Assembly (NCBI GenBank): GCA_025055075.1
Contig: JANWYV010000050.1
Span: 1 to 43,699, forward strand
DNA length: 43,699 nt
Source of the DNA: Blastocatellia bacterium
GTDB lineage: Bacteria; Acidobacteriota; Blastocatellia; HR10
Reading direction: 5' to 3'
Part shown: in pieces, positions 35,914 to 43,699 of the stretch
How the letters are laid out: the number at the start of each line of letters is the position of its first letter
Numbering within the stretch: position 1 is the first letter of the stretch
Notes under the pieces: model-generated
What the model was told of the DNA's origin: nothing
Seen by the model: only the letters and a program-made list of their open reading frames with translations
The model's database searches: none
Made by a program: the position numbers and the translations under genes

Positions 35914-35979
35914 CTCGGCGACGGGACGATCTCCGATGGCTGAACGCAGTCATCGGTCCTTCTGACGAGGAGGGAGCGT

Positions 35980-37155
35980 ATGCGACTGGCAGCACGCATG
36001 GCGCGTTTAGGGACGGAGACAGCTTTCGATGTCCTGGTCCGCGCTCGCGAACTAGAGCGGCAGGGGCGAGAGATCATCCACCTGGAGTTGGGCGAACCGG
36101 ATTTTCTCACTCCGGAGCCCATTATTGAAGCGGCCTATCGCGCCTTGAAAGACGGATGGACGAAGTACGGTCCTTCGGCGGGACTCCTGCCGTTGCGCGA
36201 GGCGATTGCGGACGAGGTCTCACGACGACGCGGTATTTCCGTCACCCCAGATCAGGTCGTCGTCACGCCGGGAGCGAAACCCATCATTTTCTTCTCGATC
36301 CTCGCCCTCATAGATGAAGGCGATGAGGTGATCTATCCGAATCCTGGATTCCCGATCTATGAGTCGATGATCAACTACGTGGGGGGAGTGCCCGTGCCGA
36401 TCCCCCTTCGCGAAGAACGCGATTTCGCCCTCGATGTGGAAGAGCTGATCAGCAAGATCACGCCGCGGACTCGGATGATCATCTTGAATTCCCCCCACAA
36501 TCCGACCGGGGGCGTGCTCGGATACGACGACCTGAAAGCCATTGCGGAAGCCGTTGTGGATCGAGACCTCATGATCCTGTCGGACGAGATCTACAGTCGC
36601 ATCGTCTTCGAGAGCGAGCACGTGAGCATCGCGCAATTTCCGGGGATGTTGGAGAAGACGATCATCCTCGATGGCTTCTCCAAAGCGTATGCGATGACGG
36701 GATGGCGATTGGGCTACGGGGTCATGCGGGCGGATTTGGCGGCGCAGATCGCGAAGTTGCAAACGAATTCGACGTCCTGTACAGCCTCGTTCGTGCAGAT
36801 AGCGGGCATCGAAGCGTTGCGGGGCGATCAAACGCCCGTCGCTGAGATGGTCGCCGAATTTCGGCGTCGGCGAGATCGCATCGTGGAGGGATTGAACGCC
36901 ATCGAAGGCTTCTCCTGCCGAATGCCGAAGGGCGCGTTTTACGTCTTCCCCAATATCACGCGGACGGGATGGACGTCGAAAGCGCTGGCCGATTACCTGC
37001 TCGAAGAAGCGGGCGTCGCGTGCTTGGCGGGGACGGCCTTCGGGCAGCATGGGGAGGGATACATTCGCTTCTCCTACGCCAATTCCCTGGAGAATATCGA
37101 ACGCGCGCTTGAACGCATCGCGCGCGCGATGGCGAAGGCGCGAGCCGCCGCATGA
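35980..37155 (+). CDS. PLP-dependent class I/II aminotransferase (aspartate aminotransferase-like)
   Basis: 391 residues. The fold-type I motifs are all present: LELGEPDFLTPEPI, KYGPSAGLLPLREAIA, TPGAKPIIFFSILALIDEGDEVIYPNPGFPIYESM, NSPHNPTGGVLGYDDL, LSDEIYSRIVF, and the Schiff-base Lys K235 in DGFSKAYAMTGWRLGY. The C-terminal YIRFSYANSLENIERALERI contains the carboxylate-binding Arg. The N-terminus and length fit the aspartate/prephenate-type group. The amino donor cannot be decided by eye. GAGGAGGGAGCG precedes ATG 35980. The small LSm-like gene follows 30 bases later. Confidence 0.92.
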   Translation: MRLAARMARLGTETAFDVLVRARELERQGREIIHLELGEPDFLTPEPIIEAAYRALKDGWTKYGPSAGLLPLREAIADEVSRRRGISVTPDQVVVTPGAKPIIFFSILALIDEGDEVIYPNPGFPIYESMINYVGGVPVPIPLREERDFALDVEELISKITPRTRMIILNSPHNPTGGVLGYDDLKAIAEAVVDRDLMILSDEIYSRIVFESEHVSIAQFPGMLEKTIILDGFSKAYAMTGWRLGYGVMRADLAAQIAKLQTNSTSCTASFVQIAGIEALRGDQTPVAEMVAEFRRRRDRIVEGLNAIEGFSCRMPKGAFYVFPNITRTGWTSKALADYLLEEAGVACLAGTAFGQHGEGYIRFSYANSLENIERALERIARAMAKARAAA

Positions 37156-37185
37156 GGCCGGAAGATCCGGGGGAGGTGAGTCGCG

Positions 37186-37398
37186 GTGAAGCAGGTCTTG
37201 ACCGAGTATCTCGGAAAGACGATCGAGATCCACTACGGGGGGCCTTCTGCCGTCCGAGGGATATTGGAGGAGATCGTCGATGGCGTCGCGCGATTGAAGG
37301 ACGAGGAGGGGATAACCTTCTACGTTGCGCTCGATAAGATCCGCGCCTTTTGGGAAGTTCGCGAGAAGGAGAAACCGCTCGGCTTCGTCGTGAAGTGA
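37186..37398 (+). CDS. Small SH3/LSm-like protein (MM0924-like)
   Basis: A 70-residue all-beta protein: LTEYLGKTIEIHYGGPSAVRGILEEIVDGVARLKDEEGITFYVALDKIRAFWEV reads as a five-stranded small barrel. It resembles the MM0924 family, recognised from memory and so not certain. Such proteins are often linked to nucleic acid binding by analogy with Sm folds, but a role is not shown. The start is GTG 37186 behind GGGGGAGGTGAG. It follows the aminotransferase by 30 bases and is convergent with the next gene (four-base gap). Confidence 0.65.
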   Translation: MKQVLTEYLGKTIEIHYGGPSAVRGILEEIVDGVARLKDEEGITFYVALDKIRAFWEVREKEKPLGFVVK

Positions 37399-37402
37399 GC
37401 GA

Positions 37403-38203
37403 TCAGCGCTCCGGACATTCGACGCGAAATCGCTCTTCGGCAGAAGCCGCGATCGCCCGACCGGATGCCGCTTCGTGGCGAATGAAGTTGATCAGAGCGT
37501 CGCGAATCGTCATTCCGGTTGGGATGACAGTTCGCGCCGTGGCGAGCATCGCATACCCACCCCCTCCTTGATGGAGGTAGTCGGACGTCGCGAGCCGATA
37601 GATCGCGTGTGGTTCGATCGGGCGACCATCCACTGAAGCAGTTTTCAGCTCTCCTCGACATGCGACGATGTGAACACCGGAGAGGGCATCGGTGACGCGC
37701 TCGTTCCCACGGGCGACCAAATGGCGAATGAGGGCCAGAAGCGTCTCGCCGGAGATCTCCAACACGACGATCTGATTTTCGAAGGGCATGACCTCATAAA
37801 TCGTCCCGAGCGTGATCTTCCCGCGCGGGATCGGGCGCCGCAAGCCGCCAGAATTTTGTAATGCAGCGTGAATGGGCTCACCAGTGATCTGCTCCGCCGT
37901 GCGCCGGATCACATCGGCCACGAAGGCCCCGAGCGATCCTCCACCGAGGCCTTTGATTAAATCCTGATCTGCTCGTCCAATGACGGTGCGCATCTCCGCG
38001 CGAAGGCGTTCCCCATAACGAGCGACCAAGTCTTTGACCGTTTTGTCCTCTCCTGCGCTCGCATCCACGCGAATGGGCGCGGGCTTGATTCGAATGTCGG
38101 CCGTCGGGGGCTGAGGGGCTTGGGCGAAGGCGCTCCAGCCCCCCACCAGCAGCAGAAGCGTTGCCGCAAGGCTCCATCGCTTTCGCCTCGTAATCTCCGA
38201 CAT
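37403..38203 (-). CDS. Exported 5'-nucleotidase C-terminal-domain protein without a phosphoesterase domain
   Basis: 266 residues. A signal peptide (RWSLAATLLLLVGGWSAFAQA) and a short Pro-rich linker lead straight into the 5'-nucleotidase C-terminal domain: GRADQDLIKGLGGGSLGAFVADVIRR, ALQNSGGLRRPIPRGKITLGTIYEVMPFENQIVVLEISGETLLALIRHL, and YRLATSDYLHQGGGGYAM. In UshA-type enzymes this domain binds the nucleoside part. The N-terminal metallophosphoesterase domain is missing, and I saw no separate gene for it. ATG 38203 is chosen from the extended -10 promoter position; GGGAGAAG lies rather far upstream. It diverges from aroDE. Confidence 0.85.
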   Translation of the reverse strand: MSEITRRKRWSLAATLLLLVGGWSAFAQAPQPPTADIRIKPAPIRVDASAGEDKTVKDLVARYGERLRAEMRTVIGRADQDLIKGLGGGSLGAFVADVIRRTAEQITGEPIHAALQNSGGLRRPIPRGKITLGTIYEVMPFENQIVVLEISGETLLALIRHLVARGNERVTDALSGVHIVACRGELKTASVDGRPIEPHAIYRLATSDYLHQGGGGYAMLATARTVIPTGMTIRDALINFIRHEAASGRAIAASAEERFRVECPER

Positions 38204-38230
38204 CCGCACGTTCGACTTCTCCCGGCCCAA

Positions 38231-38239
38231 AGTATACCA
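38231..38239 (-). promoter_or_regulatory. Extended -10 promoter of the 5'-nucleotidase-domain gene
   Basis: On the minus strand TGGTATACT (38239-38231), a TGn extended -10 with TATACT. No good -35 exists, as expected for extended -10 promoters. The start should be near 38224, 21 bases before ATG 38203. Confidence 0.55.
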
Positions 38240-38250
38240 CACGATTCCTC

Positions 38251-38263
38251 ACTCCGGAGGAGT
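38251..38263. promoter_or_regulatory. Palindrome between the two divergent promoters
   Basis: ACTCC-GGA-GGAGT (38251-38263), containing the perfect CTCCGGAG (38252-38259). It lies about midway between two -10 elements that themselves mirror each other (AGTATACCA and TGGTATAGT). A shared operator is plausible. Confidence 0.35.
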
Positions 38264-38265
38264 TT

Positions 38266-38274
38266 TGGTATAGT
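38266..38274 (+). promoter_or_regulatory. Extended -10 promoter of aroDE
   Basis: TGGTATAGT (38266-38274). The expected transcript start near 38281 is only about three bases before ATG 38284. No Shine-Dalgarno sequence lies in reach; the GGAGGAG at 38256-38262 is too far away and upstream of the start. Confidence 0.6.
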
Positions 38275-38283
38275 GCCGAAGCT

Positions 38284-39828
38284 ATGGCGTTGCCGATGAA
38301 GATCGTCGCCTCGGTGATGGAGTCAAGGCCGGCGCTCGCGCTCATAGAGCAAGTCAGTGCCGTCGCCGATGGGGTCGAGCTGCGCTTGGATGCGCTTGGG
38401 ATTTCCCCGGCCGAGGATCTGACTTCGGTGATCGCCTCGGCCATCGGTGCGACGTCGAAGCCGATCATTCTGACCTATCGGCCGCGCGAGGAGGGAGGAC
38501 AAGCTGAAGCTTCGCTCTCGGAGCGTCTGTCGTTCTGGTCGAGGGTGCTCGCGTGGACGGAACGTCGAGCGGACGTGCGAGCGCGCCTCTTCTACGATTG
38601 GGAGGTGGATTTGGCCGAAGCGTTCCTACAGCTAGCGCCTCCCGTGAGAGCGCTTCCTTGGGAGCGAGTGATCGCCTCGCACCATCGGGATGAAGCGAGG
38701 CCTGAGGCGGTCGAAGCGATGTATGCGCGCTTGAGCGCGCTGCCGGCGCGCGTGTTGAAGCTCGCCATCTTCGCCCGCGATATCGGAGACTCGCTCATTA
38801 TCTTTCGCTTGCTCGAGCGCGCTCGACGGGAGGGACGAACGCTCGTGGGAATTGCGATGGGGATGGCTGGGCTCATCACGCGCATTCTGGGTGTGGCTTA
38901 CGGAAGCGCCTTCACCTACGGAGCAGCAGTCGCCGGACGCGAAGCCGCTCCTGGACAGATTCCCGTCGCAGATCTGCGGACGCTCTATCGCGTCGCAGAG
39001 ATCGGGCGGCAAACGATGGTCGTGGGCGTGATCGGGCATCCGATCGGCCATTCGCTCTCGCCGCTCATCCATAATACGGGATTTCAGGCGCTCAGATTGG
39101 ATTTCGTCTATGTGCCGCTTGAAGTGGCGGCGCTGGATCGCTTCATGCGGGATTTCGTGCGACCGGAGACCCGACAGCTCTCATGGCCGTTGCGCGGCCT
39201 GAGCGTCACAATTCCTCATAAGGTCGCGGTGATGGAGTTCGTGGAGGACGTGGATCCCTTGGCGCGGCGTGTCGGAGCCGTGAATACGCTCGTCGTCGAG
39301 GGCGAGCGACTGCGGGGGTATAACACCGATGTCGCTGGGGGAACGGAGCCGCTTCGCGAGCGCATCGCGCTCAAGGGAGCGCGCGTGGCCATCGTCGGTG
39401 CTGGGGGAGCAGCGCGCGCCCTCGCTTACGGCGTGCGTGAATATGGCGCGCGCGTCTTGCTCTTCGGACGACGTTGGGAACGCGTTCGAGAATTGGCGGA
39501 AGAAGTTGGCGCGGACGCTCACGTCCTTGATGAATTGGCGACCTGTGCCTTCGACGTGTTGATCAATGCGACGCCTGTAGGGATGGCTGGATATCCGGAG
39601 CAAGAGGTGATCCCGGAATCCGCTCTGCGCCATCGGCCCTTGGTCTACGATCTCGTTTACAATCCCGCAGAGACGCCGCTGCTTCGTCGCGCGAGGCGTA
39701 TGGGCTGTCCCGTTCTCTCAGGCGTCGAGATGTTCCTTCGCCAAGCGGCTGAACAATTTCGGCTCTGGACGGGTGCGGAGCCGCCGCTTGATGTCATGAG
39801 AGCGCGTATGTATACTGCTTTGCGTTGA
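38284..39828 (+). CDS. aroDE: Bifunctional type I 3-dehydroquinate dehydratase / shikimate dehydrogenase
   Basis: 514 residues joining steps three and four of the shikimate pathway. Residues 1-235 form the type I dehydroquinase: E32 and R34 (VELRLDAL), H134 (VIASHHRDE) and Schiff-base K159 (VLKLAIFARD). Residues 245-514 form shikimate dehydrogenase: IGHPIGHSLSPLIHN, K313 (GLSVTIPHK), D349 (GYNTDVAGG), NADP loop VGAGGAARALA, and NATPVGM. The order is that of the plant fusion enzymes and of some bacteria. ATG 38284 probably starts a near-leaderless mRNA. thrB follows after 31 bases. Confidence 0.93.
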   Translation: MALPMKIVASVMESRPALALIEQVSAVADGVELRLDALGISPAEDLTSVIASAIGATSKPIILTYRPREEGGQAEASLSERLSFWSRVLAWTERRADVRARLFYDWEVDLAEAFLQLAPPVRALPWERVIASHHRDEARPEAVEAMYARLSALPARVLKLAIFARDIGDSLIIFRLLERARREGRTLVGIAMGMAGLITRILGVAYGSAFTYGAAVAGREAAPGQIPVADLRTLYRVAEIGRQTMVVGVIGHPIGHSLSPLIHNTGFQALRLDFVYVPLEVAALDRFMRDFVRPETRQLSWPLRGLSVTIPHKVAVMEFVEDVDPLARRVGAVNTLVVEGERLRGYNTDVAGGTEPLRERIALKGARVAIVGAGGAARALAYGVREYGARVLLFGRRWERVRELAEEVGADAHVLDELATCAFDVLINATPVGMAGYPEQEVIPESALRHRPLVYDLVYNPAETPLLRRARRMGCPVLSGVEMFLRQAAEQFRLWTGAEPPLDVMRARMYTALR

Positions 39829-39859
39829 ACAGCCGAGCGAGTGAGAGGGATGAACGACG

Positions 39860-40789
39860 ATGATCGAGATCAGAGTACCAGGTTCGACGTCTAATCTCGG
39901 GGCCGGATTCGATACGCTCGGGCTCGCGCTCCGCGTGTATTTGAAAGTTCGCGTGGAGAAGTTGAACGCGAGCGCGACAGCGCATCAGGTGACGGTGGAA
40001 GGTGTGGATGCATCGCTTATTCCTTCGAACGAGGAGAATCTCATCGTGCGAGCGATGCACTTTGCGGGAGAGCGAGAGGGTGTCGCTGTCCCCAAAGTCC
40101 GCCTGTGGATCGAGAATCATATTCCGGTTGCGCGCGGGCTTGGGGGAAGTGGTGCCGCCGTCGTCGCTGGACTGACGGCCTTTGAGGCGATGACCGGGCG
40201 CGTCCTCAGCGAGGAGAAGCTATTGGCCTATGCTTACGAACTCGAAGGCCATGCCGACAATGTGACGCCTTCGGTCGTCGGATCCCTCGTTTTGACCTGC
40301 CACACCGAGGATGGCAAGGTGCGATACCTGCAGGCCGAATGGCCTCGCGAATTGAAGATCGTCGCGGTCGTCCCGAACGTCCCGCTGGCCACGGAGACAG
40401 CGCGGAGCATCTTGCCGGAGCGAATTCCGCTCCAGGACGTAGTCTTCAATCTCCAGCGCGCGGCGCTCTTTTGGCCAGCTCTCGTGCATCGTCGGTTCGA
40501 GTTGGTGCGCGAGGCCATGCGCGATCGCGTGCACCAACCATATCGCCAGGGTTTGGTCCCTGGTCTGACCGAGGTCCTACAGCTCCGTGACATTGATGGT
40601 TTGGTGGGCGTGGCGTTGAGCGGAGCGGGCCCGACGGTCATTGCGATCGCATCGAGCAATTTCCAGAAGATCGCTGAAGAGCTCCAAGCTTGTTTCGAGC
40701 GGAACGGCGTGTCCACCGAGGCCCTGATCCTGGATGTGGACACGACTGGGCGCACCGTCTCTCGATCGGAGATCGAGGAGGGAATGTGA
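39860..40789 (+). CDS. thrB: Homoserine kinase
   Basis: 309 residues of the GHMP kinase family. It phosphorylates L-homoserine in threonine synthesis. The N-terminal PGSTSNLGAGFDTLGLAL, the phosphate-binding loop VARGLGGSGAAVVAGL and the C-terminal GVALSGAGPTVIAIA are characteristic, and HADNVTPSVVGSLVL is the family's substrate region. The length is normal. GAGAGGGATGAACG precedes ATG 39860. It is the second gene after aroDE, so aromatic and threonine synthesis share a transcript. It is convergent with the sensor gene (nine-base gap). Confidence 0.93.
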   Translation: MIEIRVPGSTSNLGAGFDTLGLALRVYLKVRVEKLNASATAHQVTVEGVDASLIPSNEENLIVRAMHFAGEREGVAVPKVRLWIENHIPVARGLGGSGAAVVAGLTAFEAMTGRVLSEEKLLAYAYELEGHADNVTPSVVGSLVLTCHTEDGKVRYLQAEWPRELKIVAVVPNVPLATETARSILPERIPLQDVVFNLQRAALFWPALVHRRFELVREAMRDRVHQPYRQGLVPGLTEVLQLRDIDGLVGVALSGAGPTVIAIASSNFQKIAEELQACFERNGVSTEALILDVDTTGRTVSRSEIEEGM

Positions 40790-40798
40790 CCTCACCCC

Positions 40799-42205
40799 TT
40801 AAGGCGCAGGGAGCGCTTCGTGCATTCTCTCGATGGGAATATTCGGCGATCGCCCTTCTTGCTCCTTCTGCGAAAGAGTTGCCGAACTTTCCTGGGGCGG
40901 GAGAGCGCCGGGGAGCGTGAAATAGAACGTGCTGCCCGCGCCGGGCTCGGATTCGACCCAAATGTGCCCGCCGTGCGCTTCGATGATACGCTTGCAAAAC
41001 GCCAGGCCCATGCCGCGCCCGGGGAATTCCTCCTCGGGATGAAGTCTTTGGAAGACGTGGAAGATGCGCTCGCGGTCCTTCGCTTCGATGCCGATGCCAT
41101 TGTCGCGCACGTAGAACGTGTGCGTTCCCTTGGCGGAGGGGAGGCAACCGATCTCAATACATGGGTGGGGTTTGTCGTTGAACGTGATCGCATTCAGCAG
41201 CGAGGCCAGAGGCGCCCCGAGAAGCTCGGCTTTCTCGTACCCCAGTGCCCTTGCCATATCCTCGTCGAGGTTCCGCACTTTCCCTTCGGCGTCGAGGAAG
41301 AAGGTGAAAGCCGATGGGAATGCGGATGGCGAAGCGCTCTCGATCGAGGCGACCAGGTGCGAGGATTCACGCGCATTTTCGGAGGAGCGCGACGCGCGCA
41401 ACGCATGGAGCTGCTCGGAGAAGGTTTGGAGCAGGTGTTTGAATGCGCGCGACAGTTCATCCAGCTCTCGCAGGCCATAGATGCGCGTATGGGCGAGCTT
41501 TGCCGTGACGAGAGCGAGTTCGGCGGCGAAGGTCTTGAACGCCTCGAGCACTTCGGCCGTCGCGGCGTTTCGTATACCCCGGGAGTCGAAAAGCGCAGCA
41601 CTCGACGCCCCCTGTTCGGAGGAGGCGAGAAGCGGCGCTCGCTTGGCCGCTTGGCGTAGAGCGCGTTCGATGAGAAGGAACGTCGGATGAACGCCGAAGA
41701 GCATGCTCAAGCACGGGCGCACGTGGCGATGAAAAGCCTCTTCCAATAGGTGGGCGATCGGCTCGGCCTCCGGAAACGCGAGGGCTTCGTCGAGCGCCGA
41801 GAGGTCAAGAGGAGGACTCTCGCGCTCGCCGCGAGGCGGTCCGTAGAGGGCACGATGAACGCGCGCGAGTAGCTCATCTCGTCTCGTCCCCTTGACGATG
41901 AAGTCCTCGGCGCCGACTTCGAGCCCGCGCAGTACATCCACAATCTGATCGCGCACGCTGTAGAGGATGACGGGGATGGCGCGGGTCGCTTCCTCCTCTT
42001 TCAGCCTCCGACACGTCTCATAGCCATCCATCTGCGGCATGTTGAGATCGAGGAGAACGAGATCTGGCTGGTTCTCGCGAGCGAGGGTAAGCGCCGATGC
42101 CCCTCCGGTCGCTGTGAGGACCTCATAGCCCGCTTGGCTGAGGAGATTCGCCGTGAGCTTCAGCTCGATCGGCGAATCATCCACAATGAGAATCCGTTTC
42201 GTCAT
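40799..42205 (-). CDS. REC-PAS-HATPase protein lacking the histidine phosphoacceptor domain
   Basis: 468 residues. REC domain at 1-120 (D9-D10, phosphoacceptor D53, S83 where Thr/Ser is usual, K105). A helical linker of unknown type spans about 130-285. From 295 a PAS domain starts ([32 protein letters not shown]) but is cut off at about 335. It runs directly into the HATPase N-box ([18 protein letters not shown]), followed by G1 (RDNGIGI), F ([10 protein letters not shown]) and G2 ([13 protein letters not shown]) boxes. No HisKA helix and no H-box occur anywhere. The PAS C-terminal half and the DHp domain are missing in frame. AAGGAGGAGAC precedes ATG 42205. It is the second gene after a hybrid kinase (48-base gap). 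Confidence 0.87.
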   Translation of the reverse strand: MTKRILIVDDSPIELKLTANLLSQAGYEVLTATGGASALTLARENQPDLVLLDLNMPQMDGYETCRRLKEEEATRAIPVILYSVRDQIVDVLRGLEVGAEDFIVKGTRRDELLARVHRALYGPPRGERESPPLDLSALDEALAFPEAEPIAHLLEEAFHRHVRPCLSMLFGVHPTFLLIERALRQAAKRAPLLASSEQGASSAALFDSRGIRNAATAEVLEAFKTFAAELALVTAKLAHTRIYGLRELDELSRAFKHLLQTFSEQLHALRASRSSENARESSHLVASIESASPSAFPSAFTFFLDAEGKVRNLDEDMARALGYEKAELLGAPLASLLNAITFNDKPHPCIEIGCLPSAKGTHTFYVRDNGIGIEAKDRERIFHVFQRLHPEEEFPGRGMGLAFCKRIIEAHGGHIWVESEPGAGSTFYFTLPGALPPQESSATLSQKEQEGRSPNIPIERMHEALPAP

Positions 42206-42253
42206 GTCTCCTCCTTCATCGTCTCTCCCTCACGGTGCCGAAGGCTGCGCGGC

Positions 42254-43699
42254 TCATGCTCGGAGTGGTTCCTCGCATGATGCCGATAGGATATGTCCAA
42301 CGGTCTCCAGGAGCTGTCGCGGGGTATAGGGCTTCTGCAGGATATGTGCGTCCGCCACCTGAATTCCCTTCAGACCACTCTCCTCAGGATTGTAGCCGGT
42401 GACCAGAAGGATTCGCACCATCGCGTTTCGTTCTCGGATGCGGCGGGCGGCCTCGATCCCCGTGAGCTCCGGCATCATGGCATCCAGAATGATCAGAGCG
42501 ATCTCCTGTTGATGCTCCTCATACAGCTCCAGGGCCTCTCGCCCGCTGTGCGCTTTCAAGACGCGATAGCCGTTTCGGCGGAGGACCTCCTCCTCGAGAT
42601 CGAGGAGTACCGGCTCATCGTCGGCAAGCAAAATGAGCTGATTCGCGCCTTGGAAGAGACGCGCTGTCGCCTCTTTCTCTTGAATCGCTGGCCGTTCGGT
42701 GATCGGCAGATAGATGTCGAAGCGACTTCCCTGGCCAGGCGTGCTTTGCACAGTGATGAATCCGCCGTGAGCGCGCACGATCCCATAGACGACCGAGAGG
42801 CCGAGGCCCGATCCGCGCCCCACCTCTTTCGTCGTGAAGAATGGTTCGAAAATGCGGGCTTGCACATCGGGGGACATCCCCACGCCCGTATCGGCGACCG
42901 AGAGGCGCAGGTATTGGCCTGGGGGCGCATCTGGAGGAAGTGGCGGTGTGCCCGGCTGCACGAGCGTCACAGACGCGCAAGAGATTGTGAGCGTCCCCCC
43001 TTCGGGCATGGCATCGCGGGCGTTCACTGCGAGATTCATGAGGACCTGTTGCAATTGGACGGGATCGGCCTCCAAGTTCCCCACATGTTCAGGGACATCC
43101 AAGCGAATCGCGATCGTCTCCGGGAGAATGCGTCGAAGCAGACCGACTGTCTCGGTGAGGAATTCCCGTGTGTCGAGGACCGCGCGATGCGCTTCCATGC
43201 GTCGGCTGAAGCTCAAGAGCTGACGGACGAGCCGCGCGCCGCGTTGACCCAACGTGAGCACGTTCTGCAGCAGCTCGGTACGCGGGTCCTTCGGCCCCAG
43301 TTCGCGCAACGCCAATTCGGTGAAGCCTAGCATCCCCGTTAGAAGATCGTTGAAGTCATGGGCGATCCCTCCCGCCAACGCACCGACGGCTTCGAGCTTC
43401 TGCGCCTGCATGAGCTGCTGCTCCAGACTTTTCTGCTCGATGATGTCCCGCACCGTCGCTCGACATCCCCGATAGCTCCCCTGCCCATCGAATTCCGCCA
43501 TGATATTCATGCGCACGGGGAAGCGCGTCCCATCGCGCCGAATCATCTCCAGTTCCAACCCCTGGATCGCCTTCCCCTTCGCAAGCTGAGAGAGCGCATG
43601 CTCCAGCGTTCGGCGGCAACGCGCATCAGTCACATCAAAGAGGGTGAGCCGTCCAACGACCTCCTCCCGCCGATAGCCGAGCCATCGCAGCTCCGTCTC
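42254..43699 (-). CDS. Hybrid histidine kinase with C-terminal receiver, start outside window
   Basis: 481 residues seen; the frame is open to the right edge, so the N-terminus is missing. It opens inside a PAS domain (RWLGYRREEVVGRLTLFDVTD, then LEMIRRDGTRFPVRMNIMAEFDG...GYRG-like ..RDIIEQK). HisKA carries the phosphoacceptor His in GALAGGIAHDFNDLL (about residue 114). HATPase follows with NLAVNARDAMPEGG, DTGVGM, FEPFFTTK and GSGLGLSVVYGIV. The C-terminal receiver has LADDEP, phosphoacceptor in LIILDAMMP, LVTGYN and LQKPYTP. It is a complete phosphorelay sensor and a natural partner for the downstream kinase that lacks a histidine. Confidence 0.92.
   Translation of the reverse strand, partial: ETELRWLGYRREEVVGRLTLFDVTDARCRRTLEHALSQLAKGKAIQGLELEMIRRDGTRFPVRMNIMAEFDGQGSYRGCRATVRDIIEQKSLEQQLMQAQKLEAVGALAGGIAHDFNDLLTGMLGFTELALRELGPKDPRTELLQNVLTLGQRGARLVRQLLSFSRRMEAHRAVLDTREFLTETVGLLRRILPETIAIRLDVPEHVGNLEADPVQLQQVLMNLAVNARDAMPEGGTLTISCASVTLVQPGTPPLPPDAPPGQYLRLSVADTGVGMSPDVQARIFEPFFTTKEVGRGSGLGLSVVYGIVRAHGGFITVQSTPGQGSRFDIYLPITERPAIQEKEATARLFQGANQLILLADDEPVLLDLEEEVLRRNGYRVLKAHSGREALELYEEHQQEIALIILDAMMPELTGIEAARRIRERNAMVRILLVTGYNPEESGLKGIQVADAHILQKPYTPRQLLETVGHILSASCEEPLRA

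Noticed and set aside
36220-37233. Antisense open frame (337 codons) opposite the aminotransferase
   Set aside because: Unnatural His/Arg/Asp-rich composition, no Shine-Dalgarno, and the sense strand encodes a textbook aminotransferase.
42293-43330. Antisense open frame (345 codons) opposite the hybrid kinase
   Set aside because: Low-quality composition and full overlap with conserved HisKA/HATPase/REC domains on the other strand.

Overview
This is a gene-dense bacterial window of roughly 60% G+C (estimated by eye). It carries two TonB-dependent receptors with an N-terminal carboxypeptidase-regulatory domain, one of them the very long Oar-like type with an LPLNGRN motif. It also has a LemA protein next to a nucleotidyltransferase-like protein, PAS/REC-rich histidine kinases, and secreted S41 peptidases, and no mobile elements. 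Together these suggest an uncultured, possibly thermophilic, member of the Acidobacteriota. That assignment is inference from gene families, not from a marker gene.

Layout. 1-2.9 kb: degenerate nucleotidyltransferase and LemA (overlapping), recX on the other strand, a small coiled-coil gene and a single-domain response regulator. 3.0-7.1 kb (minus): a small XRE-type regulator, a short transketolase and a DUF885 peptidase-like gene. 7.2-10.6 kb (plus): gap-pgk-tpiA-secG behind a strong sigma70-like promoter that has a perfect inverted repeat at the start site. 10.6-12.3 kb: tRNA-Leu(GAG), a small helical gene, a TPR protein with a histone-like basic tail, and an Hfq with a long N-terminal extension. 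12.4-17.8 kb: argS, then a convergent three-gene minus-strand operon (CoA-binding protein, PYROXD2/CrtI-like oxidoreductase, APC permease). 18.0-23.6 kb: Oar-like receptor and a CtpA-type protease. 23.8-24.6 kb: a coiled-coil DUF3782-like pseudogene with three nonsense codons and a frameshift. 24.7-30.3 kb: a small membrane protein, DUF1015, and a TonB receptor with a downstream secreted ferredoxin-fold-like protein. 30.4-37.4 kb: sulfotransferase, an S41 peptidase, a LolA-like protein, a DsbD/ScsB-like reductase, an aminotransferase and a small LSm-like protein. 37.4-40.8 kb: a 5'-nucleotidase C-terminal-domain protein, divergent from an AroD-AroE fusion followed by thrB. 40.8-43.7 kb (minus): a hybrid histidine kinase (cut by the window edge) and a REC-PAS-HATPase protein that has lost its phosphoacceptor domain.

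How it fits together. Central metabolism (triose glycolysis, transketolase, shikimate and threonine steps), protein export and envelope redox (SecG, DsbD-like, S41, LolA-like), outer-membrane uptake (two receptors) and signalling lie side by side. Promoters are unusually readable. At least eight sites fit TTGNNN-N17/18-TANNNT, and they help choose start codons (argS, the XRE gene) and suggest a leaderless mRNA for aroDE. I saw no single dramatic new system. The best leads are the kinase with a deleted dimerisation domain, the mirror-image divergent promoter at 38.25 kb, the gap operator candidate, the leader ORF in front of the S41 peptidase, and the extended Hfq.
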